Of a stretch of 64,000 nt of DNA, positions 10,501-18,137 are shown piece after piece. Under the pieces are notes generated by a model, which saw only the letters and a program-made list of their open reading frames with translations, searched no databases and was not told the DNA's origin. Made by a program: the position numbers and the translations under genes. This DNA comes from Verrucomicrobiota bacterium (GTDB lineage: Bacteria > Verrucomicrobiota > Verrucomicrobiia > Verrucomicrobiales > Akkermansiaceae): contig JAFLEH010000038.1 in assembly GCA_017301995.1 (NCBI GenBank), positions 1 through 64,000 on the forward strand. Direction: 5' to 3'. Numbering within the stretch: position 1 is the stretch's first letter; the number at the start of each line of letters is the position of its first letter.

Positions 10501-10735
10501 CTTGGTCGGCCTGGTCTCTTGCGGTGGATAGACGGTTGTAGGTGCTCGCCTGTTTGGCCTCGTATTGGGGTGACGGGAATCTGGCGACAGCTCCAAGGTC
10601 GGCCATTTCGGCCAGAAGGCTTTCGAAAGTAACGGTTCCCTGGGCGGAGGCCGGACAGGCACCTGACAACCAGATCGCCGCAATTGAGGCGACGCAGGCG
10701 CGAAAGGATGATGGATGAGAAGAATGGAAGGTCAC
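7544..10735 (-). CDS. GH172-family (DUF2961) hydrolase fused to a LamG-like module
   Basis: About 1,063 aa. The longest frame opens at a GTG at 10801, but a 12-bp terminator-like hairpin ends only a few bases before it. GTG 10735 gives a clean signal peptide (FRACVASIAAIWLSGACPAS), so I prefer 10735; this is uncertain. Domains in order: GH172 core with WWGEGDEKIYVDDE and FGTGTEDYYGWAGG; a beta-rich binding region (GGTVEVWVNGAKVL); the LamG/concanavalin-like 'WRLGEDDPGA' module (~8540-7940) shared with the next two genes; then DPDGDGAPNVLEYVLGTDP, a TSP3-like linker, and a C-terminal beta domain with WEIEISGDLANWEV. The extra modules suggest binding to the glycan or cell surface while the core cleaves it. 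Head of a likely GH172-GH2-GH172 operon. Confidence 0.82.
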   Translation of the reverse strand: MTFHSSHPSSFRACVASIAAIWLSGACPASAQGTVTFESLLAEMADLGAVARFPSPQYEAKQASTYNRLSTARDQADQGTGGWFADSDGLGYIRTEQRNGQTEWVIMEHNGPGALTRIWTPFFYKDFGNRTGPSVRIYLDGATTPVIDQNLIELLSNLNWSAAEYGSKPSPQNSVSLPAPFSNFTARAGVLHFPIPFAQSCKVTLSGSPFYDIVSYRAYPPGTAVETFTAARFQSPLLATVGAALTNPPPSADPQLQQSGVVPPNQGELALDLPAGARAVTELEIDLDEAAIAANPALLRNLVLSATFDGTETVWCPAGDFFNSADRANNVATLARTSTAADGRFVCRWRMPYQNSGRVRLLNCGTASATAVLKVRTASWQWDARSMHFHARWRPDFISPGTPFHDWNFVDVAGKGVLVGDVWTVLNLTNGWWGEGDEKIYVDDEYAVGKFPGNFGTGTEDYYGWAGGVVPTRTDEFATPFEANAQVGSTAANSPKGFNICTRTRMLDAMPFNSRLVFDMEASPGTDQRNAWDLLMYSAATFYYAIPGSTHNRPALPARAAQAVTSLESLQAESDRIRTGGGSVNLPNAVEAEAATPSAASPGIVPSVVTPTLSEDPDHLVSAGSYRVLPFTAAGQFVEFRLTEQFNPRMLKLYLTTLPEGGTVEVWVNGAKVLAGVDAGSATLGRKELKLGYVKPVDAAITVRLVAAAGHPGMPVGVDAFVPSDPKPVTFSEKRWRLGEDDPGAAADTPAGGTREQAGAPALAASGTVTYRSDSAAAGDTLSVGFGGAGHLTGQGAELLAGIDLADFEMGFDVKPTGGSSFHIPVALGRYGSGSCFIYHAGGSWRFHINGTGDVITGPAGSVKLNQWQNLRLIRRAGLSRLSLDGVELGSSAAFPSPSADLTFGAAKNGSGGPDGRFIGLLDNVVFSSGSPGFATFVRNRLPQASTANAQPAADPDGDGAPNVLEYVLGTDPASGASVPVTRISVDAASVPAVFRFPLGADARSAVYWEIEISGDLANWEVAARQPAYAGPIGEPVTAVAEPGMEQRGFARLVLPENGIAAQ

Positions 10736-10806
10736 GGGTGCGTTGGAGGGTATGGGTAAGTGCCGCCCTGCGATGCCCCTGACAGGGAGGCGGAAGCGCA
10801 CAACGA

Positions 10807-10836
10807 CGCCGGAGTCCGGGCCATCGGACTCCGGCG
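10807..10836 (-). terminator. Perfect 12-bp hairpin after the PEP-CTERM LamG gene
   Basis: Arms CGCCGGAGTCCG (10807-10818) and CGGACTCCGGCG (10825-10836) pair perfectly around a 6-base loop. It sits just downstream of the minus-strand stop at 10860; the bases after it on that strand read TCGTTGTG, so the U-tract is weak. Likely an intrinsic terminator or mRNA-stabilising hairpin separating the PEP-CTERM gene from the GH172 operon. Confidence 0.6.
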
Positions 10837-10859
10837 CGTTCGCATTGTCAATCCGTCAT

Positions 10860-11615
10860 TTAGCGGCGGCGGCGCAATGCCAATCCGAATCCCGCCAGAC
10901 CTAACATGACAGCGGATGTTTCGGGGATCACCGAAACGTTGTCAACCTGGCCCTGGAACCGGCCTTCGAAAACGCCTCCTCCCGTCAATCCGGATCCAAT
11001 GGAAAGACTGTCCCCCAGAACTCCCGTGTTGGTGAAGCTGCCTGTGGTTCCTATCAGGTTTCCGTCGATGTAGAACGACATCTGGGTGCCGGAGCGCTTG
11101 GCTTCGAGATGATACCATTGGCCCAGGTTGACGGAACTCCCGGAAACCAGGTCACCGATGCCGTTTGAGTGTAGCCTCCAGGTTGATCCCTGCCCGGTAT
11201 GGTAGAAGAACAGTTGTCCGGATCCGCCTTTGCCCAGTGTCATCGCAATGGAGAAACCGCTGGCATTTCCGGTCGGGCGGGCATCGCAGGAGAACGAGAA
11301 GTCTCCATAGTCGATCCCCGAGTAGAATCCGGACCCGGACGCGCTGAAGCTCTGACTGCCATCGAACAATCCCGACAGGGTGCTTCCGCCAAGCGGTACG
11401 GTCGTGCTGTAGGTTCCGCCGGATCCCTGGCGGGTCAGGTCTTTGTCGCCTGCGCCGGAGTCGTCGGTTGTGGCCTGCAACGCGCTCCCGCCGGTGGCTC
11501 CGGGATCATCCTCGCCGAGCTTGTAGCTCAGGGCGGTCAACGCCGCCTGTGACGCCTGCGCCATGGCGGCACAGACGGCCAGGGTGGCCCATCTCGTGTG
11601 TTGGTTTCGTTTCAT
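10860..11615 (-). CDS. PEP-CTERM surface protein with a LamG-like domain
   Basis: A 251-aa exported protein: N-terminal signal (MKRNQHTRWATLAVCAAMAQ), one LamG/concanavalin-like module opening with YKLGEDDPGA, and a C-terminal exosortase-type sorting signal. The signal consists of VIPETS, a hydrophobic helix (AVMLGLAGFGLAL) and a basic RRRR tail. The usual Pro-Glu-Pro is Pro-Glu-Thr here, a tolerated variation in this class. Proteins of this type are processed by an exosortase and anchored to the outer surface or exopolysaccharide. The module is homologous to those in the genes on both sides, so all three probably bind the same class of ligand. It lies 42 bp downstream of the 11658-14171 gene. 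Confidence 0.85.
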   Translation of the reverse strand: MKRNQHTRWATLAVCAAMAQASQAALTALSYKLGEDDPGATGGSALQATTDDSGAGDKDLTRQGSGGTYSTTVPLGGSTLSGLFDGSQSFSASGSGFYSGIDYGDFSFSCDARPTGNASGFSIAMTLGKGGSGQLFFYHTGQGSTWRLHSNGIGDLVSGSSVNLGQWYHLEAKRSGTQMSFYIDGNLIGTTGSFTNTGVLGDSLSIGSGLTGGGVFEGRFQGQVDNVSVIPETSAVMLGLAGFGLALRRRR

Positions 11616-11657
11616 GGTTTTCTGGTTGGTTGGTTATTGTTCTTGGTGGGTGATGGA

Positions 11658-14171
11658 TCAGGGTGCCGGTGGCGGTGTTGGGGAAGCCTTCGCACGGATG
11701 AATCCGGCGGCGGCGGCGGCAACCGGATCGGTTAGACGAACCGAATGATAGGTATAGCCCGCGGGGGCCACAGGCAGTCCGTTGGTGACGGCGGGAAGGA
11801 TTTCCTCCAGTCCGCGGTCGAAGGTGGTCAGATTGCCAGATCCAGCGATCTCGTAATCGACGCCGTCTCGCGAGGCAGTTAGGGGACCGGTGCCTCCCAG
11901 GGAAATGCCACTGCGCGCAGCGAAGGTGAGCACGAAGTACCGCTGGCCGGAAAAGTCCGCCACCGTGTTGAGGGAAGGCCCTCTATCCGCAGGAAGGTTG
12001 GGATCTCCGCCGAAGGCGAACTCCTGGAAGTTTGACGCGCCGTCACCGTCGGGATCGCCGTCCGGTCCGTCGTTGCCGGTGCCGCTGGCGATGCTCAGCC
12101 CGTGGGCGGTTTCCCATTTGTCCAACAAGCCATCGGCGTCCGCATCCGCGGGCGGCAGCGGCGGGGTGATGAGGTTCACATTGTCGATCTGGCCGATGAA
12201 GCCGCCTTCGAAGCCGGGACCTGAGTTGTTGCGGTTGCCGCCGATGGAAACGGCGTCGCGGAAGGATGTCGGGAATCCTCCGGTATCGCCACCGGTCAGG
12301 ACTGTGAAAGTGGGCGACGCGACATTGTCCACATACAGGGTATTCACGCCGTTGACCCGTTCGAACCGCACGTTCTGCCAGGTGTTGAGCGTGGCGGGCA
12401 GCCCGCTGTTGAAGTTGCCGCGGCCATTGCAGTGAACCTGCCAGGTGCCGCCGGCATGATAGACGAAGAGATTCTGGCCGGCGCCATCGGAGTCGCGGTT
12501 GCTGCCGATGGTCACGGCGATGTGGAAACTGGTGCTGGCGGTGGGACGGGCGTCGAAACCGAATGAATAGTTGTCCGGATCGAACCCGGTGAAGAAGCCC
12601 TTGCCCTTCGCGCCATAGACTTCCGTGCCGGTAAAGCTGCCGGAAAGCGTGCTGCCACCGGACGGAACTTCCGAGCTGTAGGTGCCGTTGGTGCCCGTGC
12701 GGTCGAGGTGCGCGTCGGAGACATCCCTCGTCACCGCGTTGAGCGCGCCGGCGGCGGTGGCGCCGGGATCGTGCTCGCCGAGTTTCCACAAGTGTTGGTT
12801 GGCGATCTTCGCAGGCGGGCTGCTGGCCGCGCTGGAGGGATCGGTGCCCCAGGCAAATTCGCGGCCGTTGTCGGAACCGTCGCTGTCGGGGTCGTCCAGT
12901 TCATCGTATTTGGCGATGATTTCCGGAACCGTTTCCGAAGGGCTGTCACGGAAATACTGCACCTCCCATGCGTCCGTTAGACCATCGCCGTCGCTGTCCG
13001 GGGTGGATGCGGCGGAAGTGGGATCGGTACCCGCCTCGTGTTCGACGAAGTTGGAGAAAGTATCGTTGTCTGGATCGCCGTCGCCATCCCATTTGGCGAG
13101 AATCGCCGTTTCGCTTTCCTCGGGAGTCGCACGGAAGTAGTGGATCTCCCAGCCATCGCACAGCGAGTCGGCGTCCGTGTCCGGATAGATGAAACGGTTC
13201 TGCGGATCGGTATCCGCCGTTTCCTCGCGTTCGTTGTCCGCCAGATCGCCGTCGGGGTCTCCGCTTCCGGTCTGGTTGAGGTTGCCGAAGTTGGAAGTCT
13301 CCCACGCGTCGGCGAGCCCGTCCGCGTCCTTGTCATCGGGAGTTGACAGAATGTTGTTGGGATGTGAGCCGGCGGTGAATTCGGCAAGATTGGTGAAGGT
13401 GTCACCGTCCGGATCACCGTCGGGACCGTCATCGCCGGTGGCGATGGTCTTGTCGAGGCCGTTGGCGTCCTCCCACGAGTCCGGCAGGCCGTCGTTGTCG
13501 GTGTCCGGCACCGGCACCGTGCTCAATTTCACGTTGTCGATGAACCCCACGAAGCGTCCTTCCACGCTGCCGTCGCCCTTCTTTCCGGCGGCAATGGTGA
13601 AATCGTCAGTCGGGTTGACAAAGCTGGTGCTGGAGCCGGCCAGCGCGCCGTTGATGTAGAACTTCACCGTGCCGGCCTGCCGTGTCAGGGTTATGTTCTG
13701 CCAAGCACCGGTGGTGCCCGCTCCGGTGATCTTGTCGCCGGAACCATTGATGTGATAGTGCCACACGCCCGCCGTGTAGTAGATGGACGCGCATTGGTTG
13801 GCCCCGTAGCGGCCCAGGCAGACGGCGATGTGAAAGCTCGGCGCCGAAGTGGGTTTGGCATCGAAGGAAAGCTGGAAGTCGTTCAGATCCACACCCGAAT
13901 AGAATCCGCCGCCTGCTCCGGTGTAATTGCCGGCCCCTCCAAACTCGACTGATAGAGCGCTGCCTCCGGACGGCACATCGGACCGATAGGTTCCGCTGCC
14001 GGACAGGGTCAGGTTCTTCGCGGCCACGGCATCGACTGTGGCGGTTGCGGCCGCGCCGCCGTCTGCGGCACCCGCGTCATCCTCGCCAAGTCGCCAGGAC
14101 GCATGGTCCGCTGCGCGGCCGGAAACGACGGCGATGATGGTAAAAAACAACAGGGTTTTGGTGGATTTCAT
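11658..14171 (-). CDS. Large exported protein with two LamG-like modules and TSP3-type acidic repeats
   Basis: About 837 aa from ATG 14171, chosen because MKSTKTLLFFTIIAVVSGRA is a good signal peptide. Order: LamG-like module 1 (WRLGEDDAGAADGG, ~14100-13520); a run of thrombospondin-type-3/'DxDxDG' calcium-binding-like repeats (DTDNDGLPDSWE, DKDADGLADAWE, DTDADSLCDGWE, DSDGDGLTDAWE); module 2 (WKLGEHDPGATAAG, ~12790-12170); another DADADGLLDKWE repeat; and a C-terminal beta domain. It lacks a PEP-CTERM tail, so how it is retained is unclear. It is the first gene of the minus-strand surface/hydrolase run and lies directly downstream of the response regulator at 14292. No enzymatic motif seen; a structural or glycan-binding role is likely. 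Confidence 0.75.
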   Translation of the reverse strand: MKSTKTLLFFTIIAVVSGRAADHASWRLGEDDAGAADGGAAATATVDAVAAKNLTLSGSGTYRSDVPSGGSALSVEFGGAGNYTGAGGGFYSGVDLNDFQLSFDAKPTSAPSFHIAVCLGRYGANQCASIYYTAGVWHYHINGSGDKITGAGTTGAWQNITLTRQAGTVKFYINGALAGSSTSFVNPTDDFTIAAGKKGDGSVEGRFVGFIDNVKLSTVPVPDTDNDGLPDSWEDANGLDKTIATGDDGPDGDPDGDTFTNLAEFTAGSHPNNILSTPDDKDADGLADAWETSNFGNLNQTGSGDPDGDLADNEREETADTDPQNRFIYPDTDADSLCDGWEIHYFRATPEESETAILAKWDGDGDPDNDTFSNFVEHEAGTDPTSAASTPDSDGDGLTDAWEVQYFRDSPSETVPEIIAKYDELDDPDSDGSDNGREFAWGTDPSSAASSPPAKIANQHLWKLGEHDPGATAAGALNAVTRDVSDAHLDRTGTNGTYSSEVPSGGSTLSGSFTGTEVYGAKGKGFFTGFDPDNYSFGFDARPTASTSFHIAVTIGSNRDSDGAGQNLFVYHAGGTWQVHCNGRGNFNSGLPATLNTWQNVRFERVNGVNTLYVDNVASPTFTVLTGGDTGGFPTSFRDAVSIGGNRNNSGPGFEGGFIGQIDNVNLITPPLPPADADADGLLDKWETAHGLSIASGTGNDGPDGDPDGDGASNFQEFAFGGDPNLPADRGPSLNTVADFSGQRYFVLTFAARSGISLGGTGPLTASRDGVDYEIAGSGNLTTFDRGLEEILPAVTNGLPVAPAGYTYHSVRLTDPVAAAAAGFIRAKASPTPPPAP

Positions 14172-14233
14172 GGCTTGTTGGAAAACAGGGATTATCATCC
14201 CGCTCCCGCCCGCCTGATGCGGTTGGAGTTCGG

Positions 14234-14259
14234 AATCGGGCTAACGGTAGCCCCGAATT
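14234..14259 (-). terminator. Imperfect hairpin downstream of the response regulator gene
   Basis: AATCGGGCTA (14234-14243) pairs with TAGCCCCGAATT (14248-14259) apart from small bulges, with a 4-base loop. It lies 33 bp beyond the response regulator stop and 63 bp upstream of the next start. There is no clear U-tract, so it is a weak terminator candidate. Confidence 0.35.
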
Positions 14260-14291
14260 TCCACCCCGCCTATGGCACATATTGGGGGGGC

Positions 14292-14954
14292 TCACTTCCC
14301 CAGAAACTTGAGAATCGCCTCGGTTCTCGAATGGACATGCAGCTTTTCGTAGATGCGTGCCATGTGTTTGCGCACGGTGTCGCCTGAGATACCGCAATCG
14401 GTGGCGATCTCCTTGTAGGAATGACCCTTGGCCAGACTGGCGAGGATTTCCTGTTCGCGAGGCGTGAGGTTTTGAAGCTCCGCCGATTGCTTGGCCGGGG
14501 CTGGCAACCGGTTGACCTGATGGAAAAACTCGACCACCTTGCGGGCGATGCTGCGCGACATCGGCGCGCCACCGGCGCAGATCTCCTTGAGCGCCTCGAT
14601 CAGCTTCGGCCGGGGCGTGCGTTTCACCAGATAGCCGTTGGCGCCGGCCATAAGCGACCTGAACAGGGCGTCGCCGTCTTCATAAACGGTTAGCATGACC
14701 ACCGGCAAATCCGGCAGCCGAGCCTTGATCTGGCGGACGCAATCGATCCCGGAATTGCCCGGCAGGTTGATGTCCATCAACACGAGGTCGGGAGGATCTG
14801 CCGCCAACCCGGCGAGCGCGCTCTCCGCATCCGGATAGCTGCGCGAATGGCTAAACCCCGGAGTGCCGCCGACCAGCGCCTCCAACTCCCGCCGGAGGCC
14901 CTCGTCATCTTCGACAATCGCAATGGAAGTGAGCAGCGGCATCGGTGGATGCAT
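14292..14954 (-). CDS. NarL/FixJ-type response regulator
   Basis: 220 aa from ATG 14954, which has a GGGAG Shine-Dalgarno four bases upstream; a further ATG at 14942 is also possible. The receiver domain has acidic residues at VEDDEG, the phospho-accepting Asp in LVLMDINLPG (~residue 60), Thr in VVMLTVYED and Lys in YLVKRTPRP. The C-terminal LuxR-type helix-turn-helix is LTPREQEILASLAKGHSYKE followed by DTVRKHMARIYEKLHVHSRT. The gene starts 40 bp after the histidine kinase stop on the same strand, so the two form a cognate pair. By position the likely targets are the surface and hydrolase genes immediately downstream (14171 to 879). A second pair of the same design is at 42467-46146. Confidence 0.93.
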   Translation of the reverse strand: MHPPMPLLTSIAIVEDDEGLRRELEALVGGTPGFSHSRSYPDAESALAGLAADPPDLVLMDINLPGNSGIDCVRQIKARLPDLPVVMLTVYEDGDALFRSLMAGANGYLVKRTPRPKLIEALKEICAGGAPMSRSIARKVVEFFHQVNRLPAPAKQSAELQNLTPREQEILASLAKGHSYKEIATDCGISGDTVRKHMARIYEKLHVHSRTEAILKFLGK

Positions 14955-14994
14955 ACCACTCCCGGAGGGAATGGCAACCGCCAAAACGCGGAAC

Positions 14995-17900
14995 TCACGG
15001 CGGCGAAGGCAACGGCAGATCGAATGCCACGATGACGCCACCACCGGATGCCGGCCCGATCTCCACCCGCCCGCCAACCGCCGACGCCCTGGCCCGCATG
15101 TTTGTTAGTCCGTTGCCGGAAGCCGCGACTCCATCCCGGGAAAACCCGATTCCGTCGTCTTCGACGGCGATGTGCAAATGATCGCCGGAAACCTCCAGTT
15201 TGAGCCAGATCTCACTGGCAATGGCATGTTTCAGCGCATTGTTGATCGCCTCTTTCACGGCCAGAAACACCTGGTGGCGGTAGTCCACCGCAAGCGGCAC
15301 CATCGGAAGATCCACCGGGACCTCATGCCAGCACCGGACGCCCGCGGATTCGCACAATTCCTCGCTCACCGTACAAAGATAATCCACCAGTTTCGGCAGG
15401 TTGTCGTTGGCGGGGCCCACCGCCCATACGATTTCATCCAAGGTCTGGATCATGGTGCGTGCCCTGCCGCCGATCCTACGCAGTCGCATTCTGTCGGCCT
15501 CGGGATCGCACGACTCGGTCTCGCTGACCATCAGGATTTCGGTTAGGCTCGTGCCGAGATCGTCATGGATGTCGCGGGCGATCCGAGCGCGCTCGCGTTC
15601 GATCGCATGGCCCATTTCAAGCCGTTCCACGCGTCGCCGCATCCGGGATCGGGTCCACCAGACACCCCAGAGTCCTATCAAAGAAACCGCCGTGGCCACG
15701 ACCGCCGGCGCGAACCAGCGAGTCTGCCAGAACCGAGGCGTCACACGCAAAACCACCGGGCCAGCCGACTCCCGCCAGACGCCGTCCGCCCCGCCAACCA
15801 TCACCCGGAATTGATAGACTCCCGGAGCCAGGCGGCTGTAGGAGACCGAGCGTTCGGCCCCCGCATCCAGCCACTCCCGATCCAACGGCTCCAACCGGTG
15901 ACGGAACCGCTGGTTCCTTGCGCCGCCAAGATCCGGCGCGGTGAACTCAAACTCAAAACGCCGGACGGACGCCGGAGCGGTTAGAACCGGCGTGCCGGTT
16001 TCCAACGGGATCCCATCGGCCAGCACCGATTCGACTCTCACCTCGGCGCCCGTTCCCCGGCGGACCACCCCTCCGGGCCGGACAATCGCGGCGCCGATCA
16101 TGTTGGCAACGCATAGCGCATCGTTTCCCAACCGGGAGATCACCGGTTGCCCGCCACCGGAACAGCCGCGGTTTCCCAGGCCGTCGTCCGGCATCACCCT
16201 CCAACATAACAACGGCGGACCGCCCGGGAGATATCCCGCCAATGAGTCGCGCGCACAGCCGAACACACCGTTGCTGGAACTGAACCACAAGCTGCCCCGT
16301 CCGTCGTCGGCAATCCCCAGAATCGAATCGTCGGGCAACCCGTCGGCACGGGAGAGGCGGGAAAGCAATCCGCCATGCCAGTGCCACAACCCACCATAAA
16401 GCGTGCCCAGCCACAGGCCACCCTGTGCGTCGGCATGGACCGACCTCAGATCGGAGCGCGCCATGCCTAACAATGAATTCGCCGCCACCAGACTGTCGCC
16501 TTCGACTCTCCAGACACCGGTTCCGAACGCCGCCACCCAAACGGTTCCCGCGCTGTCCCGCGTGATGCCGCGGATATCGAGAACCACGGTTTCCTCCGAT
16601 GGGCGGAGCATTCGCCATACGCCCCCTCCATCGCGGTGCCAGAGCGCGCCAGTGCCTCCCTGCCCACCCATCCACATCTCCCCCTCACGATCCTCGTAAA
16701 ACGTGACCACCTCGCCCGCAGCAACGTCCACGCGTTCGAATCTTCCGCTTTCCAACAGAAACGCACCTTCCGAAGTTCCGGTCCAAATCCTCCCTCCACG
16801 ATCGGCAAAAACCGCATGCACCGCCCTGCAGGCCAAACCTTCGGCCTCGCCATAGCGACGCAATCCATCCGAATCGTGACAATAGATCCCATCGTCGGTC
16901 ACACCGATCCACAGCCGACCGGCAGGATCACCCGAAACCCCGATCACCACGGCGCGGTCGTCCATTCCGGGTGGAGTTATCATTTCCGCAACATGCGGTG
17001 AAATCCGGTGCAGCCCCTCGCCAAGCGTGCCAACCCAGACCGCTCCCTGCCGGTCTTCCAACAACGATGTGACCACACAGCGCCGCAACGGTCCCTCATG
17101 GACGATCTGCTCCCAACCGCCGTCCGGTGAATTGTGCCAAATGCCACCCCACCAATCGCTCAGCCAGAATCCGCCGATACGGTCCCGCAACACGGAGGAC
17201 ACCGGCTTTGCCTCGGAGCCCACCCCCTCCGGCAAAGACAGCCTCCGGACAACGGCTCCCTCGCTTGATAGATGGCACAGCCATCGGCCGCCTTCTCCTG
17301 ACGCGATGGCCCAAATCCCATTCTCCGGATCGGCGCAGGCGGGCTCATACAGCGCTCCGCCCGGAATGGCATGCGAAAACCATCGCTCTCCATCGTAACG
17401 CCGGAGATCGTTTCCCCGGAGCGCCCAAACCGAACCGGACGCCTCCGCCACCACCGAGCCTTCGGCAACGCCCCGCCAGTCATCGCGATCCATCGGCCTA
17501 TCCGCCCTGAACGCGACCGGATCGCCGCGTTCCGCCCAAACCCACATCCCGCCACTTGCGCAGGGCGCCAGCAACGAGTGCCCCGTCCACGCCGGAAACG
17601 ACAGCGGATTACCACCTGCCTTGACACTTCCGCCGACCTCGCCGGCTTTGCCGTTCCGGTAAACAAATGCGCGTCCCGATTTACCGGCAATCCAGAGTGC
17701 TCCGTCGCGATCAAAAGCCAACCCCGCGATCTCCCGCTCCGGAATGCCATCCATCCGCTTGAACCGCGCGCCATCGAACCGGACCACACCGGACGGCGTG
17801 CCTAACCAAAGACACCCGTCCGGCCCTAGAGCCATTGTGGTGATCGTTCCATCCGGCAGGCCCTCCTCCAGATGCCACCCGCGGATCTGCCAGCCATCCG

Positions 17901-18006
17901 CGGAAACGGCGCTGACCGAAGCCAGAAGCCACCCCGCCACAAGATGGCGCGACCACCGTTTCCACCACGGTGTCCGCAACCGATCATCTCCCGAGCCGCA
18001 TCGCAT
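14995..18006 (-). CDS. Beta-propeller (Y_Y_Y) sensor histidine kinase, NarX/LiaS-type
   Basis: 1,003 aa. A signal anchor (HLVAGWLLASVSAVS) leads into a periplasmic propeller with many 'WxG' blades (CLWLGTPSGVVRFDG, ALWIAGKSGRAFVY, AVWVGTLGEGLHRI, RLWIGVTDDGIYC, GLWLGTLYGGLWHW). Then come a Y_Y_Y domain (RRFEFEFTAPDLGG ... YSRLAPGVYQFRV), one membrane helix (FAPAVVATAVSLIGLWGVWW) and a HisKA_3 dimerisation domain with the phospho-His in ARDIHDDLGTSL (~residue 808). The ATPase domain carries EDDGIGFS and GNGLTNMRARA. Unlike Bacteroidetes hybrid systems of similar sensor design, the receiver is on a separate protein, encoded 40 bp downstream. The propeller/Y_Y_Y sensor suggests detection of a glycan fragment in the periplasm; ligand unknown. 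Confidence 0.92.
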   Translation of the reverse strand: MRCGSGDDRLRTPWWKRWSRHLVAGWLLASVSAVSADGWQIRGWHLEEGLPDGTITTMALGPDGCLWLGTPSGVVRFDGARFKRMDGIPEREIAGLAFDRDGALWIAGKSGRAFVYRNGKAGEVGGSVKAGGNPLSFPAWTGHSLLAPCASGGMWVWAERGDPVAFRADRPMDRDDWRGVAEGSVVAEASGSVWALRGNDLRRYDGERWFSHAIPGGALYEPACADPENGIWAIASGEGGRWLCHLSSEGAVVRRLSLPEGVGSEAKPVSSVLRDRIGGFWLSDWWGGIWHNSPDGGWEQIVHEGPLRRCVVTSLLEDRQGAVWVGTLGEGLHRISPHVAEMITPPGMDDRAVVIGVSGDPAGRLWIGVTDDGIYCHDSDGLRRYGEAEGLACRAVHAVFADRGGRIWTGTSEGAFLLESGRFERVDVAAGEVVTFYEDREGEMWMGGQGGTGALWHRDGGGVWRMLRPSEETVVLDIRGITRDSAGTVWVAAFGTGVWRVEGDSLVAANSLLGMARSDLRSVHADAQGGLWLGTLYGGLWHWHGGLLSRLSRADGLPDDSILGIADDGRGSLWFSSSNGVFGCARDSLAGYLPGGPPLLCWRVMPDDGLGNRGCSGGGQPVISRLGNDALCVANMIGAAIVRPGGVVRRGTGAEVRVESVLADGIPLETGTPVLTAPASVRRFEFEFTAPDLGGARNQRFRHRLEPLDREWLDAGAERSVSYSRLAPGVYQFRVMVGGADGVWRESAGPVVLRVTPRFWQTRWFAPAVVATAVSLIGLWGVWWTRSRMRRRVERLEMGHAIERERARIARDIHDDLGTSLTEILMVSETESCDPEADRMRLRRIGGRARTMIQTLDEIVWAVGPANDNLPKLVDYLCTVSEELCESAGVRCWHEVPVDLPMVPLAVDYRHQVFLAVKEAINNALKHAIASEIWLKLEVSGDHLHIAVEDDGIGFSRDGVAASGNGLTNMRARASAVGGRVEIGPASGGGVIVAFDLPLPSPP

Positions 18007-18137
18007 ACGCCTGCCACCCTAGCCATGCCGTACGGCTTGGCAACCCGAATTCCGGTTCCGGGCCGCGGAGTGCCGCGCCCGCTTGGTTGTGTCCAATGGG
18101 TGGTCCGTTAGAAAACGCCATGCCGCCCGGAACAATC

